DNA of 64,000 nucleotides from Halopseudomonas phragmitis (GCF_002056295.1 NZ_CP020100.1:3619501-3683500); one strand, 5' to 3'. Counted from the first letter of the stretch, positions 53,676-62,711 are shown. Made by a program: numbers and translations. Notes: a model not told the origin generated them from the letters alone.

Positions 53676-55108
53676 ACAGTTACCTCACGTGTTACCGGAG
53701 ACGAACCAACCGGGCCAGAAGCAGCCCAGCCAGCAATAATGGCGGAAAACAGGCCGGCAGTGCCGCCAGCCCGGACGATCAGCAGGCCGCCGGGGCGAAA
53801 CTTGGGCACCTGCAGATCCTTGAAACGTTCGGGAATGCCCTCGGCAATGCCGCCAGCCCCGGCGACCAGCTCGGCACCCGGCGCCAGCAGCAGGCGTTCC
53901 AGCTCTTCGCGCAGGCGCTGCTTGGACCAGCCAGCCTCGATAAACACTCGCGCATGTTCGGGCGACACCACCAGCACCGCATCACCGGCCATCGCCAGCT
54001 TGGCGTGATCAACCGCGCGCAGCGACAGGGCAAAGGAGCGTGCCAGCGATTCAGGATCGCGTGACTTCTGATCGACAATACCCTGCACCCCTTCACCGGG
54101 GAACAGCGTCACCGCCGACCGTCCTGCCTCGATGCCACGTTCCTGGGCCAGCGGCAGCCAATCGCTGTCTTCTGCCTCGGCAAAGCAGAAACTGTACTTG
54201 CCGGGATTGCCCAGGGTCGCGCGGTCGATCTCGCCGGGGCGGCCACCACCAACATTGCGGATGATCAGTTGCAGCGCCCGGCCGATAGTGGCGTTGGCGC
54301 GATTGCCCTGGCCCAGTGCATTGACCCCGGAATTCATACCGATGGCCCGTGCCGCCGGGCCGTTGACCACGATCATCGGGCTACCGAACATGGTGGTACA
54401 GATCAGCCCGTGCAGGCCGAACTCATCGGTCAGCGCAGCTTCCAGCGCCGCCAGCAGCACCGGCATGTACTCAGGTTTGCAACCGGCCATAACCGCATTG
54501 ATGGCAACCTTCTCCACCGTGCAGGGCACCAGATCAGGTGGCATCAGCCCGACCACTTCATCCGGCGCACGGGTGGTGCCCTTGAGCATCCTCAGCACCC
54601 GTACCGGAGTCGGCGGCACCACCGGCAAGCCATCACTCCAGCCGCGCTCGTAGCAGGCTTCGATGGCATCGTCGGCAGAAGAAATATCGATTTCACGCGA
54701 CTGCAGGCGAATATCGCCAAAGGCCAGTTCCAGCTCCTCGGCAATGCCCGGCTCCAGGGTCTTGGAACCGCAGCCGGGGCGCATCACCGGCAACTCCTCA
54801 CCCAGGGTCGGCACCCCACTCAGGGCACGCCAGTCTTCCTTGTGCCAGCCATAGGTGCGCTCGACCTCCTGGCCGTTCTCGACCCGGATCAGGGTCGGCA
54901 CGAACTCAATGCCAAGGCGGTAGGAATGTTCCAGGGTCTGGTCATACAGAGTACCGGGCAGCGCGGCGGCGTATTCGGCCGAGTCCTGCACATACACGGT
55001 CAGCGCTCCGGCACCAGCCAGCTCCGCCAGCAGCGGTTCAACCAGCCGGCAAGTCGGGCAATCGGCCTTGGCCACCACAATCAGGCCATCGGGAAGTGCT
55101 GTAGTCAT
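53672..55108 (-). CDS. Thioredoxin-fold fusion protein partner of the UGSC selenoprotein
   Basis: 478 residues. N-terminal thioredoxin-like domain (about 8-95) with the CPTC motif C17-x-x-C20 and a cis-Pro site at EFVP71T; then a GCGS motif (112-115) and a large C-terminal domain (about 130-470) with GLPVVPPTPVRVLRML, MVVNG and GGGRPGEIDRATLGNPGKYSF, not assigned to a known enzyme. No signal peptide, so cytoplasmic. It is the first gene of the operon and overlaps the selenoprotein start by four bases. The CPTC site could reduce the selenoenzyme during its cycle; this is inference from the tight coupling. Confidence 0.75.
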   Translation of the reverse strand: MTTALPDGLIVVAKADCPTCRLVEPLLAELAGAGALTVYVQDSAEYAAALPGTLYDQTLEHSYRLGIEFVPTLIRVENGQEVERTYGWHKEDWRALSGVPTLGEELPVMRPGCGSKTLEPGIAEELELAFGDIRLQSREIDISSADDAIEACYERGWSDGLPVVPPTPVRVLRMLKGTTRAPDEVVGLMPPDLVPCTVEKVAINAVMAGCKPEYMPVLLAALEAALTDEFGLHGLICTTMFGSPMIVVNGPAARAIGMNSGVNALGQGNRANATIGRALQLIIRNVGGGRPGEIDRATLGNPGKYSFCFAEAEDSDWLPLAQERGIEAGRSAVTLFPGEGVQGIVDQKSRDPESLARSFALSLRAVDHAKLAMAGDAVLVVSPEHARVFIEAGWSKQRLREELERLLLAPGAELVAGAGGIAEGIPERFKDLQVPKFRPGGLLIVRAGGTAGLFSAIIAGWAASGPVGSSPVTREVTV

Positions 55109-55259
55109 CGGAAGCCCTTCTGCGGGTCTTGTGTCTCGTAATGATTCAGCATAGCGGATGCCAACCGCCGGGCGAGGATCATGGGTGGGATGATTGGTGG
55201 GGTATCAGCGCTGGCAAGACCGGGCCGTGGAGCAACGCCGGCTCAGCTGTAACGCGATA

Positions 55260-55368
55260 TGGATTGCCACGTCGCTGCGCGACTCGCAATGACAGTTGAG
55301 TGCATAAAGGCATACACCACCATCGACACACACGCCGTCATCGCGAGGCCGCAGGCCGTGGCGATCCA
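55260..55368. repeat. REP-type inverted repeat pair
   Basis: TGGATTGCCACGTCG...ACTCGCAATGACAG (55260-55293) and CGTCATCGCGAGGCC...GTGGCGATCCATC (55336-55368), same family as 14053 and 21566. They lie in the 285-base gap between the VOC gene stop and the thioredoxin-fold fusion gene start, so upstream of the selenocysteine operon. Confidence 0.8.
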
Positions 55369-55393
55369 TCGGCCTGCAGCAGCACTATGAGCC

Positions 55394-55774
55394 TTAGCCC
55401 ATCCGGTACAGGGCACAGATCTTGTTGCCTGCCGGATCACGCAGGTAAGCCAGGTACAGCTTGACGCCATTACCCTCACGCACACCCGGCGGGTCTTCGC
55501 AGGTCACGCCACCGTTAGCCAGACCGGCAGCGTGCCAGGCGTCAGCCTGCTCCGGGCTGTCCACGGCAAAACCAATGGTGCTGCCGTTGCCGCAGGAAGC
55601 CGGCTCACCATTGATCGGCTTGCTCAGGGCAAAGGTGCCGGTTTTGGTGAAGTAGAAGCAGCGGCCCTTGGGGTCGATGACGCCCGGCTTGGCGCCGATA
55701 ACGCCGAGCACCGCATCGTAAAAGGCCTTGGACGCCTCGATATCGTTAGCGCCGAGCATGACGTGACTGAACAT
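55394..55774 (-). CDS. VOC (glyoxalase/bleomycin resistance) family protein
   Basis: 126 residues with AAGGAATTC before the ATG. A single vicinal-oxygen-chelate module: MFSHVMLGANDIEASKAFYDAVLG at the start (His near 4), GFAVDSPEQADAWHAAGL and a closing YLRDPAGNKICALYR with the second metal acid expected near Asn/Lys. Typically dimeric metal-dependent lyase, dioxygenase or resistance protein; the substrate is unknown. Standalone gene. Confidence 0.8.
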   Translation of the reverse strand: MFSHVMLGANDIEASKAFYDAVLGVIGAKPGVIDPKGRCFYFTKTGTFALSKPINGEPASCGNGSTIGFAVDSPEQADAWHAAGLANGGVTCEDPPGVREGNGVKLYLAYLRDPAGNKICALYRMG

Positions 55775-55995
55775 GATGAATTCCTTGCTGATGGTTGTTG
55801 TTGGGTCCAGCCCAACAAGACTTCAGGGAATCGGTGTCGGCGTCAAGCACGATCTGCGGACTGAATAGTTACCCGCTCAAATGCCAACAGCTCTGGCCTA
55901 TGGTCTAAACGGATATCGCAGAAAGATCGTTTGATATATCGGTTCGACGACAAGTCCATTTATATCTTCGCTATTGGTGGTCACTACGATCAGCC

Positions 55996-56025
55996 CTAAT
56001 TGTTGTTTATCAACACAACAATTAG
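55996..56025. other. AT-rich hairpin upstream of the DUF3597 gene
   Basis: CTAATTGTTG and CAACAATTAG form a perfect ten-base stem around a ten-base loop. It lies in the AT-rich 397-base gap (55775-56171) between the divergent VOC and DUF3597 genes. It could be an operator; no T tract marks it as a terminator. Nothing else clear is seen in the gap. Confidence 0.45.
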
Positions 56026-56171
56026 CGGCTTAGCCGTGCAAAATCCGCTGGGGCATTACCGTTCGGCATACCAACGTTGTGGTCAGGTCGAGCGCTGCTA
56101 CGCTTGATGAACACGCCTAGGTCTATCAACCCAGGCGTGAAGGCAAGGACCAAATTATCAGGGAGACGCTC

Positions 56172-56567
56172 ATGTCCTTTTTCAACAAAATCCTCAGCAA
56201 ACTCGGCATCGGCAGCGCGGAAGCAGCACCCGCAGAGCCTGGCGCGGCAGCACTGGCAGAAACCCCAGCCGCCACAGCAGCGGAGGCATCCCCCAGTGCC
56301 ATCCCTGTCGTAGACGTGGTTGCCCAGCTCGAACAAAAAGCCGCAGCCAATCCGCAGCAACTGAACTGGAAGACTTCAATTGTCGACCTGCTCAAACTGC
56401 TTGATCTGGACAGCAGCCTCGGCGCACGTAAAGAGCTCGCCACCGAATTGGGTTGCCCGGCTGAGCTGATGTCTGATTCAGCGCAGATGAACATGTGGCT
56501 GCACAAGCAGGTGCTTGCTCGCATCGCCGCGAACGGCGGCAATATCCCTGCCGAGCTGGCTAACTAA
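56172..56567 (+). CDS. DUF3597 domain-containing protein
   Basis: 131 residues, GGGAGACG before the ATG. An N-terminal MSFFNKILSKLGIG helix, an Ala/Pro/Glu-rich linker (about 16-45) and a C-terminal DUF3597 domain (about 48-128, VDVVAQLEQKAAANPQQLNWKTSIVDLLKLL in two segments). Small soluble protein; the fold resembles a domain found in phage-like lysozyme-associated proteins, but its function is unknown. Monocistronic. Confidence 0.78.
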   Translation: MSFFNKILSKLGIGSAEAAPAEPGAAALAETPAATAAEASPSAIPVVDVVAQLEQKAAANPQQLNWKTSIVDLLKLLDLDSSLGARKELATELGCPAELMSDSAQMNMWLHKQVLARIAANGGNIPAELAN

Positions 56568-56636
56568 CCCAAACCGATACGCCGTGCGGCGCTCGACGGA
56601 GCAGAGTCATGCCGATTACCGACATTCCATTTGCAC

Positions 56637-57953
56637 TCAGTCGCCAAGCTGCTGCCGGGTGCTGTTGATGCCATAGTTCAGCCAGCCGGACTCGTTGAGA
56701 TTGGAGGACTGCCGGCGCAGTTGGACGAGAATCTGCAGTTTCAGGTTCAGTGCTTCACGGTCGTCAGGGGCTGCGGACAGGGCGGCATCGAGCAAGCGCA
56801 GCGCTTTGACCTCGTCATTCTGCTCTAAGGCGACCCGCGCTTGGCCGATGACAGCCTGGCTACCGCCGGCCAGGGCGACCAGATCGGGATAGATGCCTTC
56901 GGGTGGCAGGTCATACATATTGACCGGGTTGCCGTCGAACCAGCCCATGTACCCCTCGTAGATCCCGCGTACCGACCAGGCAATCCGGCCATAGGCTTCG
57001 CTCATCTGCAGCGACTCGGGCAGCTTGATCTCGCGCATCAGGGTATAGACGTCCTTGCCCTGGTTCATGCCAATCACGGTCTGATCGTGTACGTACTGGA
57101 TAGCGTCTCGATAGTGGGTCAGCGCACTACGAATGGCCTCTTTGCCGCGAATCGGCGCGCCATGACCGGGCAACAGGATTTCCGGTTCCAGCGCCAGCAC
57201 CCGGTCAATCGAGGCGACGTAGTCCAGCGCCCAACGCGGTTTGGTGCCGCGCAGGGTGTAGATGTTCGGGAAGGCGGCATAGTACAGGTCGCCGACAAAG
57301 GCCGTTTTGTATTGTGGCAACCAAACGGTCAGGGCGTCGTCGGTTTCGCTGGGAGTGTGGATCAGCTCGAATTCGACGTCGCCCAGAGTGAAAGCCATGT
57401 GGTCGTCGAACAGGGTATCGGGCAGCATGGGTGCGGCAAAGTTCTGCACTGTGGCGGCCTGGCTCTGACCGGCGTCCAGGGCGAAGCCGAACTGGGCCCG
57501 ATTGCGCTGATTGAAAATACCTTCCAGACGCTGCTGATAATGCAGGAATTCGACCATGTTGCGCTGCCCGATCACCCGGGTGTCAGGCTGTTTCCAAAGG
57601 TCGACTCCACCGGTATGGTCGCCATGACCGTGGGTCAGGATGATGCTGTGGATCGGTCCGTCATCCACCGCGCCGAGCAACTGCCTGTGGTGCCGGGCCA
57701 TGCTCCGGAGCGAGGTGTCGATGACCACATTGCCTGCGCCAGTGACCACCATGAAGCTGTTGCCGAAGCCAGTGGCCATGTAGCTGACCTCGTTGATCCT
57801 TTGCGCTTCGGTCTGAGTGCTGCCCTGCTGCAGGTGCAGGCTCGGATCGGCACGACCACTGCTCAGGGCCTCGGGGGTGTAGGTATCGGCGCTGGCCAGG
57901 CCGGTGACCAGTACCAGCACTGCCGCCAGATGACAGGTGTTGTGTTTCAGCAT
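56637..57953 (-). CDS. Exported metallo-beta-lactamase-fold hydrolase
   Basis: 438 residues with a signal peptide (to about residue 22, GLASA/DT). The MBL metal site THGHGDHTGG (about 107-116) carries HxHxDH, with later His in PSETDD and LPGHGAP. A C-terminal alkylsulfatase-type dimerisation segment (about 290-380) follows. Likely a periplasmic zinc hydrolase such as an alkylsulfatase or lactonase relative; the substrate is not evident. Divergent from a Crp/Fnr regulator across 163 bases that probably regulates it. Confidence 0.8.
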   Translation of the reverse strand: MLKHNTCHLAAVLVLVTGLASADTYTPEALSSGRADPSLHLQQGSTQTEAQRINEVSYMATGFGNSFMVVTGAGNVVIDTSLRSMARHHRQLLGAVDDGPIHSIILTHGHGDHTGGVDLWKQPDTRVIGQRNMVEFLHYQQRLEGIFNQRNRAQFGFALDAGQSQAATVQNFAAPMLPDTLFDDHMAFTLGDVEFELIHTPSETDDALTVWLPQYKTAFVGDLYYAAFPNIYTLRGTKPRWALDYVASIDRVLALEPEILLPGHGAPIRGKEAIRSALTHYRDAIQYVHDQTVIGMNQGKDVYTLMREIKLPESLQMSEAYGRIAWSVRGIYEGYMGWFDGNPVNMYDLPPEGIYPDLVALAGGSQAVIGQARVALEQNDEVKALRLLDAALSAAPDDREALNLKLQILVQLRRQSSNLNESGWLNYGINSTRQQLGD

Positions 57954-58116
57954 TGATGGACTCCACGTATTCTTGTTTATCTATGGTTCAGCAAGGGCGC
58001 TATCCGGTGATGCGTGCATTTGCCCGGATAGCCTCGGATGATCATGATAGGCAGCAGACAATCGCAGGCCGTGTCACATTTGTTACATCGCACAGGCTTT
58101 ATTTAGGGGCTGACGC

Positions 58117-58821
58117 TTGGCTGAGTTTTATCGGAAGGGCAACTGGTTCGCTGAACTGCCGGTGCAGGTGCAGGCGGCGATCCGTGAGCGCATGCGGATT
58201 CGCCACCTGAACAAGGGCGAGCACCTCTACCGTCAGGGCGCCGGGGCCGTCGGGCTGTACCAGGTGCTGAGCGGTTTTGTGCAATTGCGGGCAATCGGCA
58301 GCAACGGCAATGAAATACTGATAACCATCTACGGGCCGGGTTGCGTGCTGGGTGAGATCCCCTTGATGTCGAGCATCAAGCGCGCCTTCGATGCTCTGGC
58401 GCTAGGCCCGGTGCAAATAGCCGAACTGCCTCGCCAGGACTTCGACGAGTTGTCCCGGCGCTATCCGGAAATCTACCAGCGCCTGACCGAGAAGCTCTGC
58501 CAAACGATTGTCGGCCTGCTCGCCCACATCGAAGACACCTCGCTCCTGAGCCTGAACCAGCGGCTGGCCAAACTGCTGCTCTCGGCCGCGCGCGCCTACG
58601 GCCGAGAGGAACAGGCTGGCCAGTTGATCGATCTGCCTTTGACTCAAGCCGATATGGGCAAGATGCTGGGCGTCAGTCGGCAAAGCGTCCACCGCGAACT
58701 GACCCGCTTGAAAAGCGCCGGCCTGGTGAGCAAACGGCAGGGTTGCTGGTTCATCAGCGACCTGCCAAAGCTGCAGGAAAGCCTGTCGCCCCCACACAGA
58801 TCCCAGGCCGATTCTGACTGA
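58117..58821 (+). CDS. Crp/Fnr-family transcriptional regulator
   Basis: 234 residues from TTG 58117 (AGGGGC six bases upstream; no better ATG or GTG in frame). Cyclic-nucleotide-binding-like domain (about 20-130) and a winged HTH (about 170-215, QADMGKMLGVSRQSVHRELTRL). The N-terminus lacks the four Cys of FNR, so it does not look like an Fe-S oxygen sensor. Divergent from the MBL hydrolase, the probable target. Confidence 0.82.
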   Translation: MAEFYRKGNWFAELPVQVQAAIRERMRIRHLNKGEHLYRQGAGAVGLYQVLSGFVQLRAIGSNGNEILITIYGPGCVLGEIPLMSSIKRAFDALALGPVQIAELPRQDFDELSRRYPEIYQRLTEKLCQTIVGLLAHIEDTSLLSLNQRLAKLLLSAARAYGREEQAGQLIDLPLTQADMGKMLGVSRQSVHRELTRLKSAGLVSKRQGCWFISDLPKLQESLSPPHRSQADSD

Positions 58822-58860
58822 CCTGGCAAAAACTGTCCGGCCTGTACACATTGGCCATGG

Positions 58861-60075
58861 TCACTCGATCAGCTTTAGCGCCTGACGTACACGCTGAGCC
58901 AGATGCTTGGGATAAGCCTCTGCCAAACTCACCCTGTCGCACTCCTGAAACTGACAGAATTTTTTGAGGGCAGCTAAAAATGCAGCCAGCAGCAGCTCTT
59001 CATCAAAGTTGAACTTCTCAAAATACAGTGACTTGATCTCTAACAACCTGAGCCTGCGGTGGGCTTTGCAGTCCATCCGCCCGACAAACTCATCACGGTA
59101 AAGAAGCGGCAGGCAAAAGTAGCCGTACTGACGCTTGGCTGCGGGCACATAGCATTCTATTTGGTAATCATATTGGAAAAGCGCTTTCAGCCGTTCGCGC
59201 TGAATCACGCTATTGTCGAATGGAGACAAAATGACCATGCGATTGCTCAGCCGTGGAAGCGGGCCATCAAGCGCGCCTGCTTCCACGATGAACGTTTCGC
59301 CGCTGCGGAGCTTTATCTGCTCCAGAACACCCTGGGCCAACCTATCGTCAACCAGATTTTTAACCGCTTTGCGGAGTTCAGCATTGCGGCGTTGGTATGT
59401 AATCCCCTTGAGCGCAACAACCCCATGGCAGCGTAATTGCTGATCGACGATATGCGTGGAAAACTCTTCCATGCTGGGATTTTTGGTATTGACGTGGGAT
59501 GGCAGTACCCGCTCGGTCAGGTCATAGGTTTTCTGGAAACCGGTGCGATCACTGATCATCAGGTCGCCTTGCATGTACAGCTGTTCAAGCGCCTTTTTAG
59601 CTGGCTTCCAGTCCCACCAGCCTGCACGTTTCGTCGTATTGGTTTCTATATCACGCGAACGCATCGGGCCATCTGAACGTATACGCTCTAACAGCTCTCC
59701 CATCAGTTTCTTATCGGGATTTCTATACCAATGCGTCTGGCCGCTCTTAATCGCATGCTTGTAGGGCAAGGAGAACCTGAAATCGGCAATTGGTAGAAAT
59801 GCAGCCGCATGCGCCCAATACTCGAAAATCTCGCCATCAGCCAACATCTTGTTCGTCATGGCGGGGCTGAACTGCGGAACCCTAGAGTGCAAGACATGGT
59901 GATGCGCTCGCTCCACAACCGATATGGTATCGATCTGCACATAACCGATGTGATTAATCGCCTCCCGCGCTCCCGCCAAACCGCGCCCAAAGGGCTGAGC
60001 CTGTAGCAAGCCTTGAGCGCTCAAGGCTAGACGACGTAAACGGGTCAGATCTGGTGGGCGCTCAATTTCAATCAT
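58861..60075 (-). CDS. YcaQ-family winged-helix DNA glycosylase
   Basis: 404 residues of the HTH_42 family. The glycosylase motif in YVQIDTISV is Q-x-D, as in YcaQ enzymes that unhook DNA interstrand crosslinks, followed by ERAHHHVLHSR. Three winged-helix units and a C-terminal part rich in WVRL-type segments are consistent with the family. Monocistronic, no strong ribosome site. Confidence 0.82.
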   Translation of the reverse strand: MIEIERPPDLTRLRRLALSAQGLLQAQPFGRGLAGAREAINHIGYVQIDTISVVERAHHHVLHSRVPQFSPAMTNKMLADGEIFEYWAHAAAFLPIADFRFSLPYKHAIKSGQTHWYRNPDKKLMGELLERIRSDGPMRSRDIETNTTKRAGWWDWKPAKKALEQLYMQGDLMISDRTGFQKTYDLTERVLPSHVNTKNPSMEEFSTHIVDQQLRCHGVVALKGITYQRRNAELRKAVKNLVDDRLAQGVLEQIKLRSGETFIVEAGALDGPLPRLSNRMVILSPFDNSVIQRERLKALFQYDYQIECYVPAAKRQYGYFCLPLLYRDEFVGRMDCKAHRRLRLLEIKSLYFEKFNFDEELLLAAFLAALKKFCQFQECDRVSLAEAYPKHLAQRVRQALKLIE

Positions 60076-60248
60076 GGGCTGGGAGTATTCACTTTAGTGG
60101 GGGAAGTCCACGCCCACTGGTTAAGCCAGTATGTGCTGAGTTGGGATGCTGTGGTGCAGATTGGCATCCTTGCCTCAGAGGTGGGCTGCATGATGGCAGT
60201 TAGCTAGATACTGCAACGTTTTGCCGGGCTTGCCAAGTCGAATGCCGG

Positions 60249-60581
60249 CTAGCGCAGAGTTTCCAATACCGCCTCCAACCTACCCCGCTCCCACACACTC
60301 AACAGCTCCAACGGGTCAGTGCCGCGCTCAGCCCAGGAGTGCATGTCGGAGTGGCGGCCATCGGGGGTTGTGCAGGCGGCGCAGTAGTCCAGGGCGCCGG
60401 CTTCCTTGTTCAGGGTGATGAGCCAGCCGTCGATATCGATGGTAACCAGACCGCTATGCACATCGTTCCAGTTTTGCTGCCCATGACGGCGGGCAGTGGC
60501 GGTGCCCAGGCAGACGTCCTTGAGTCGCTGATAGACCTCGCGGGCCGGAAGATTGGTGACGTTGGCGGCTGGCTGATTCAC
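60249..60581 (-). CDS. Small conserved hypothetical protein (DUF7693-like)
   Basis: 110 residues from a GTG with AGGAC upstream. Compact acidic protein with REVYQRLKDVCLG and DGWLITLNKEAGALDYCAAC; the CAAC pair could bind metal. Common in pseudomonads; the family name is from memory and tentative. Divergent from the ModE-like gene, 66 bases apart. Confidence 0.65.
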   Translation of the reverse strand: MNQPAANVTNLPAREVYQRLKDVCLGTATARRHGQQNWNDVHSGLVTIDIDGWLITLNKEAGALDYCAACTTPDGRHSDMHSWAERGTDPLELLSVWERGRLEAVLETLR

Positions 60582-60647
60582 GGGCTCATGTCCTGTTCGG
60601 GTTTGTGGGTATACTGAGCGGCAACTGTCACCCGATGCAATATTTCC

Positions 60648-61016
60648 ATGCCTTCACGATTACGTCTGCGCCAGCGATTGATGTTCGGCAATGCCATTGC
60701 CCTTGGGCCGGGCAAGGCCGAGTTGTTGCAGCACATCGCGGACTGCGGTTCGATCTCGGCGGCGGCCCGGCGCATGGGTATGAGTTATCGCCGTGCCTGG
60801 CTGCTGGTGGAAACCATGAATCAGTGCTTTCGGGCCCCGCTGATTGAAACCGCTGCCGGTGGTAAAGGTGGTGGTGGCGCGGCACTGACCTCGCTCGGTC
60901 AGCAGGTGCTCATCCACTATCAGCGCATTCAGACGCTGGCTGAGGCGGCGACGGCTGGTGAACTGGATGAGTTGGAGGGGTTGCTGGCGGCGGCCCCGCC
61001 TGCCGATCCCCACTAG
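60648..61016 (+). CDS. Single-domain ModE-like molybdate regulator
   Basis: 122 residues: only the winged HTH of ModE (about 15-105: ELLQHIADCGSISAAARRMGMSYRRAWLLVETMN in two parts, then a glycine-rich GGKGGGGAALTSLG wing). The C-terminal TOBE molybdate-binding domains of full ModE are absent, so molybdate sensing must depend on another protein or this regulator is constitutive. It precedes modABC and a probable ModE box. Confidence 0.8.
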   Translation: MPSRLRLRQRLMFGNAIALGPGKAELLQHIADCGSISAAARRMGMSYRRAWLLVETMNQCFRAPLIETAAGGKGGGGAALTSLGQQVLIHYQRIQTLAEAATAGELDELEGLLAAAPPADPH

Positions 61017-61180
61017 GGAAACGCTGATTAAATCAGTTTTGAGCACTCCCAGGGGATTGCACGGAGATTGGTCTGTGGCTTGAGTAGCGTCGCACGTAAT
61101 CAGTGTTTACCTAGCCCCCCTGAAAACTACCCATACCTCCAACGGCAGATTGACGCCTTAATTCTTAGCCGGCTACCCTG

Positions 61181-61204
61181 CGTCATATTCAATTGTATAT
61201 AGCG
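61181..61204. promoter_or_regulatory. Probable ModE operator upstream of modA
   Basis: CGTCATATT-CAATTG-TATATAGCG has inverted arms matching the ModE box (E. coli mod operator pattern CGTTATATT-N7-ACATAACG) in all but a few positions. It lies 42 bases before the modA ATG and so overlaps the promoter; ModE-type repression by molybdate is expected. Confidence 0.7.
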
Positions 61205-61245
61205 AAGCAGTTGCCTTTCCCTACTCGCTCACGCAAGGAGCCCGC

Positions 61246-62022
61246 ATGTCCTTTCTGAGGATGATCCGTTGGATCGCCGCTTGTGCAGCGCTGCTGTTGG
61301 CCAGCACGCTGCAGGCCAGTGAGCCGGTGCGGATTGCTGCGGCTTCTGATCTGCGCTATGCCCTTGATGAGATTCTGGCGGTTTACCGTCAGGCCCACCC
61401 GGATGCGGCCATCGATGTGATCTACGGTTCTTCCGGCAAGATGACCACCCAGATCATCAACGGGGCGCCCTACGATATTTTCTTCTCTGCCGACATTGCC
61501 TTCCCCAGGCAGTTACAGGAGCGCGGCATGACCGTGACCGAGCCGGCGGTGTATGCCCTGGGCCGGATCGTGCTGTGGAGCAATTCGCTGGATACCAGCC
61601 AGCTCAGCCTTGCGGACCTGACCGACCCGCGCATCCGGCGCATCGCTATTGCCCAGCCCAGTCATGCGCCCTATGGCCAGCGGGCCCAGGAAGCGCTGCA
61701 GGCCGCTGGTGTCTGGGAAGCGGTGCAGCCCAAGCTGGTGTTCGGTGAGAACATCGCGCACACCGCTCAGATGACCCAGTCAGGCGCGGCGCAGGTTGGC
61801 ATCATTGCCCTGTCGCTGGCGAGGTTTCCGGACCTGGCCAGGCATGGCTACACACTGATTGACGATGCCCTGCACAACCCACTGACTCAGGGCTATGTGG
61901 TCACCAGGCGGGGCGCTGACAAGCCGGCGGCGCTGGAGTTTGCCGAGTTCATGGCTACCGGGCCCGCGCATGAAATCATGCGGCGCTATGGCTTTCTGAT
62001 GCCCGGCGAGCAGGAGCCATAA
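61246..62022 (+). CDS. modA: Molybdate ABC transporter substrate-binding protein
   Basis: 258 residues, AAGGAGCC before the ATG. Signal peptide to about residue 24 (TLQA/SE). Type II binding protein: RIAAASDLRYALDEI, GSSGKMTTQI and DIFFSADIAFPRQL contact the oxyanion; ModA family length is normal. First gene of modABC. Confidence 0.92.
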   Translation: MSFLRMIRWIAACAALLLASTLQASEPVRIAAASDLRYALDEILAVYRQAHPDAAIDVIYGSSGKMTTQIINGAPYDIFFSADIAFPRQLQERGMTVTEPAVYALGRIVLWSNSLDTSQLSLADLTDPRIRRIAIAQPSHAPYGQRAQEALQAAGVWEAVQPKLVFGENIAHTAQMTQSGAAQVGIIALSLARFPDLARHGYTLIDDALHNPLTQGYVVTRRGADKPAALEFAEFMATGPAHEIMRRYGFLMPGEQEP

Positions 62023-62024
62023 GC

Positions 62025-62711
62025 ATGCTCGGACTCAGCCCGGCAGACTGGCAGGCTATCGAGGTCACCTTGCGGCTTTGCCTGTACACCACCCTGATTC
62101 TGCTGGTGATCGCCACGCCGCTGGCCTGGTGGCTGGCGCAGGGGCGTTCTCGCACGCGGGTTGTTGTGCAGGCGATTGTCGCGCTGCCATTGGTGCTGCC
62201 ACCCACGGTGCTGGGGTTCTATCTGCTGGTCACGCTGGGGCCGCATGGTTTTGTTGGCCGCACGCTGGAGAACATGGGGCTTGAGCATCTGGCCTTTTCG
62301 TTCGAGGGCATTTTGTTTGCCTCGGTGCTGTACTCGATGCCCTTTGCCGTACAGCCGCTGTGCGAGGCGTTCAGCAATCTCGGCCGGCGTCCGGTGGAAG
62401 TGGCCGGCAGCCTGGGCGCTGGCGCGCTGGATCGCTTTCGCAGCGTCATTTTTCCCCTGACCCGTGGCGGCTTTGTGGTCGCGGCGACCCTGACCTTTGC
62501 CCATACGCTGGGCGAGTTCGGGGTGATTCTCATGCTGGGCGGCAGTATTCCCGGGGAGACCAAGGTGCTGTCGATCCTCATCTATGACCATACCGAGGCC
62601 ATGAACTACGCTGCGGCACACCGGCTCTCGCTGATGCTGCTGATCTTTGCCTTTATCACCCTGTTTATTGTCTACAGCATCAACCGGCGCTTTCAGGTGG
62701 CCAGAGCATGA
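62025..62711 (+). CDS. modB: Molybdate ABC transporter permease
   Basis: 228 residues, five to six membrane segments, with the EAA-type loop EAFSNLGRRPVEVAGSLGAGALDRF and a PTVLGFYLLV helix. Starts two bases after the modA stop and overlaps modC by four bases. Confidence 0.92.
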   Translation: MLGLSPADWQAIEVTLRLCLYTTLILLVIATPLAWWLAQGRSRTRVVVQAIVALPLVLPPTVLGFYLLVTLGPHGFVGRTLENMGLEHLAFSFEGILFASVLYSMPFAVQPLCEAFSNLGRRPVEVAGSLGAGALDRFRSVIFPLTRGGFVVAATLTFAHTLGEFGVILMLGGSIPGETKVLSILIYDHTEAMNYAAAHRLSLMLLIFAFITLFIVYSINRRFQVARA

